DNA of 6,672 nucleotides from an uncultured Collinsella sp. (GTDB taxonomy: Bacteria; Actinomycetota; Coriobacteriia; Coriobacteriales; Coriobacteriaceae). The stretch spans positions 1 to 6,672 of the forward strand of contig USBA01000103.1 of assembly GCA_900552735.1 (NCBI GenBank). The letters are read 5' to 3'. The translations under genes and the position numbers were made by a program. Below the pieces are notes generated by a model. It was not told the DNA's origin. It did no database searches and saw nothing but the letters and a program-made list of their open reading frames with translations. Shown here piece by piece: positions 5,659 to 6,672 of the stretch (positions are counted from its first letter, which is position 1; each line of letters starts with the position of its first letter).

Positions 5659-6672
5659 ATGCTCGCCTCTCTTTTCTCAAAGCCTCAATCATCGCTGTCC
5701 ATGCAGGCCAAGCGCCTGGTGGCGATGCGCTTTCTCATCTACACCGGCTTCCAGACCAGCTACTTTATCGGCGTCATCGGGACGCTCACCTATGCGGACG
5801 GCGCTTCGGTCGTCGCGACATCGCTGGCCGTCCTGTTTATGAATGTATTCGTGATCATGGGATCCTTTGCGGGTGGCGCGGCGCTCGACGCCTGGGGTCC
5901 GCGCCGCCATTTCTTGCTGAGCATCATCGGCGCTCTCGCAACTGGCGCGGCGATCCTCGTTTTTGGCAGCGCGACCGGAACAGTCCTTGCCGGCGCGGTG
6001 CTCCTGGGCTTTGTGATGGGATTCGCCCAGCCCATCGCCACGTCCTATCCGGCGTATCTCACCGACGACCCCGTTGAGCTCAAAGACATCAACTCCGCCA
6101 TCGCCATGCTCTCAAACGTGAGTATCATCGTTGGCCCCACGCTGGGCGGCTTTGTCGCGGCGGCTGCGTCGTCGCGCGCGGTGTTCGTGCTCATGATGAT
6201 TTTTACCGTACTGGCGCTCGTCGCCGGTTGGGGCTTTAGGCCGCAGACCAGCCATGTCGCCGGAGATGCGGATGCCGATTCGGCAGAGGAAGGGGAGCGT
6301 GCGGGACAAAGCTCCAACCCCAGCACATCCACCCGCGCCACCTTCGCAGCCAGCATCAAGACAGTCTTCACCAACAGCGTCCTCGCGCTACTTTTCTGCA
6401 TCATTTTTCTTTCGAACTTTGGCTACGGGGCCTTCGATCCGCTCGAGTCGTTTTTCTATCGCGATGTCCTACGCGTCGGCGTTGAGTGGATGGGCTGGCT
6501 CTCGTCGGCCTCGGGCGTGGGCGCGGTGCTGGGCGCCGTGGTCGCGCTCCGCTTGCCGCCGCACCTGGTCAACCTTAAAACGCTGCTCGTGGCGCTTATG
6601 TCTGTGGGTCTGGGAAGCCTGCTCTATGTGGGGACACCGTACGTGGGTGTGGCCTTTGTCGGCCAGGTCGCC
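5659..6672 (+). CDS. Major facilitator superfamily transporter (3' partial)
   Basis: Inner-membrane secondary transporter. 338 codons are open to the window end without a stop; a typical family member is about 400-450 aa, so roughly the last 80-100 residues are missing. Hydrophobic helices are visible at about residues 24-46, 51-70, 84-104, 107-129, 151-171, 174-193, then 237-258, 277-298 and 306-325. The loop after helix 2 carries the MFS motif A form GAALDAWGPRR (73-83, Asp77, Gly80). Helix 5 has VGPTLGGF (158-165), like motif C of drug:H+ antiporters. Residues 194-230 form a hydrophilic, acidic central loop between the two halves. These point to an efflux-type MFS protein, but the substrate is unknown. 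It follows moaC-mobB by 264 nt with several hairpins between, so it is probably transcribed separately. The start at 5659 is set by AAGGAG. Confidence 0.9.
   Translation, partial: MLASLFSKPQSSLSMQAKRLVAMRFLIYTGFQTSYFIGVIGTLTYADGASVVATSLAVLFMNVFVIMGSFAGGAALDAWGPRRHFLLSIIGALATGAAILVFGSATGTVLAGAVLLGFVMGFAQPIATSYPAYLTDDPVELKDINSAIAMLSNVSIIVGPTLGGFVAAAASSRAVFVLMMIFTVLALVAGWGFRPQTSHVAGDADADSAEEGERAGQSSNPSTSTRATFAASIKTVFTNSVLALLFCIIFLSNFGYGAFDPLESFFYRDVLRVGVEWMGWLSSASGVGAVLGAVVALRLPPHLVNLKTLLVALMSVGLGSLLYVGTPYVGVAFVGQVA

Noticed and set aside
5613..6077. 154-codon + strand frame at the start of the MFS region
   Set aside because: Shifted relative to the frame with AAGGAG, membrane helices and MFS motif A; its translation is not membrane-like.

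Overview
The window is GC-rich with a strong G/C preference at third codon positions. All five supported genes lie on the + strand. Protein character and gene style suggest an anaerobic gut actinobacterium of the Coriobacteriia, perhaps Collinsella-like. This is inferred from resemblance only; there is no rRNA or marker gene to confirm it.

Layout: (1) 1-1546 is the 3' part of an ABC exporter half-transporter gene whose start lies upstream of the window. (2) 1597-1661 is a 65-nt palindromic element with perfect 19-bp arms. (3) 1763-2800 encodes a 345-aa protein with a C-terminal PD-(D/E)xK (DUF559/Vsr-like) nuclease-type domain and relaxed codon bias. (4) 2839-2903 is a second copy of the 65-nt palindrome in the same orientation, so the nuclease-like gene is bracketed by direct repeats of a palindrome. 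(5) 3036-5394 is a two-gene molybdenum cofactor operon: moaA, then after 4 nt a fused moaC-mobB gene. (6) 5394-5531 holds three consecutive hairpins; two share an AAAGGG-CAGG core. (7) 5659-6672 is the 5' part of an MFS transporter gene that is still open at the window edge.

MoaA and MoaC together convert GTP to cyclic pyranopterin monophosphate, the first stage of molybdenum cofactor synthesis. The MobB part belongs to the last stage, making the guanine dinucleotide form of the cofactor. One polypeptide therefore joins an early and a late activity. No moaD, moaE, mogA, moeA or mobA is present here, so these must be elsewhere if the pathway is complete. The ABC and MFS transporters have no visible functional link to the operon.

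The least explained parts are the paired palindromes around the nuclease-like gene, the hairpin cluster after moaC-mobB, and the MoaC-MobB fusion.
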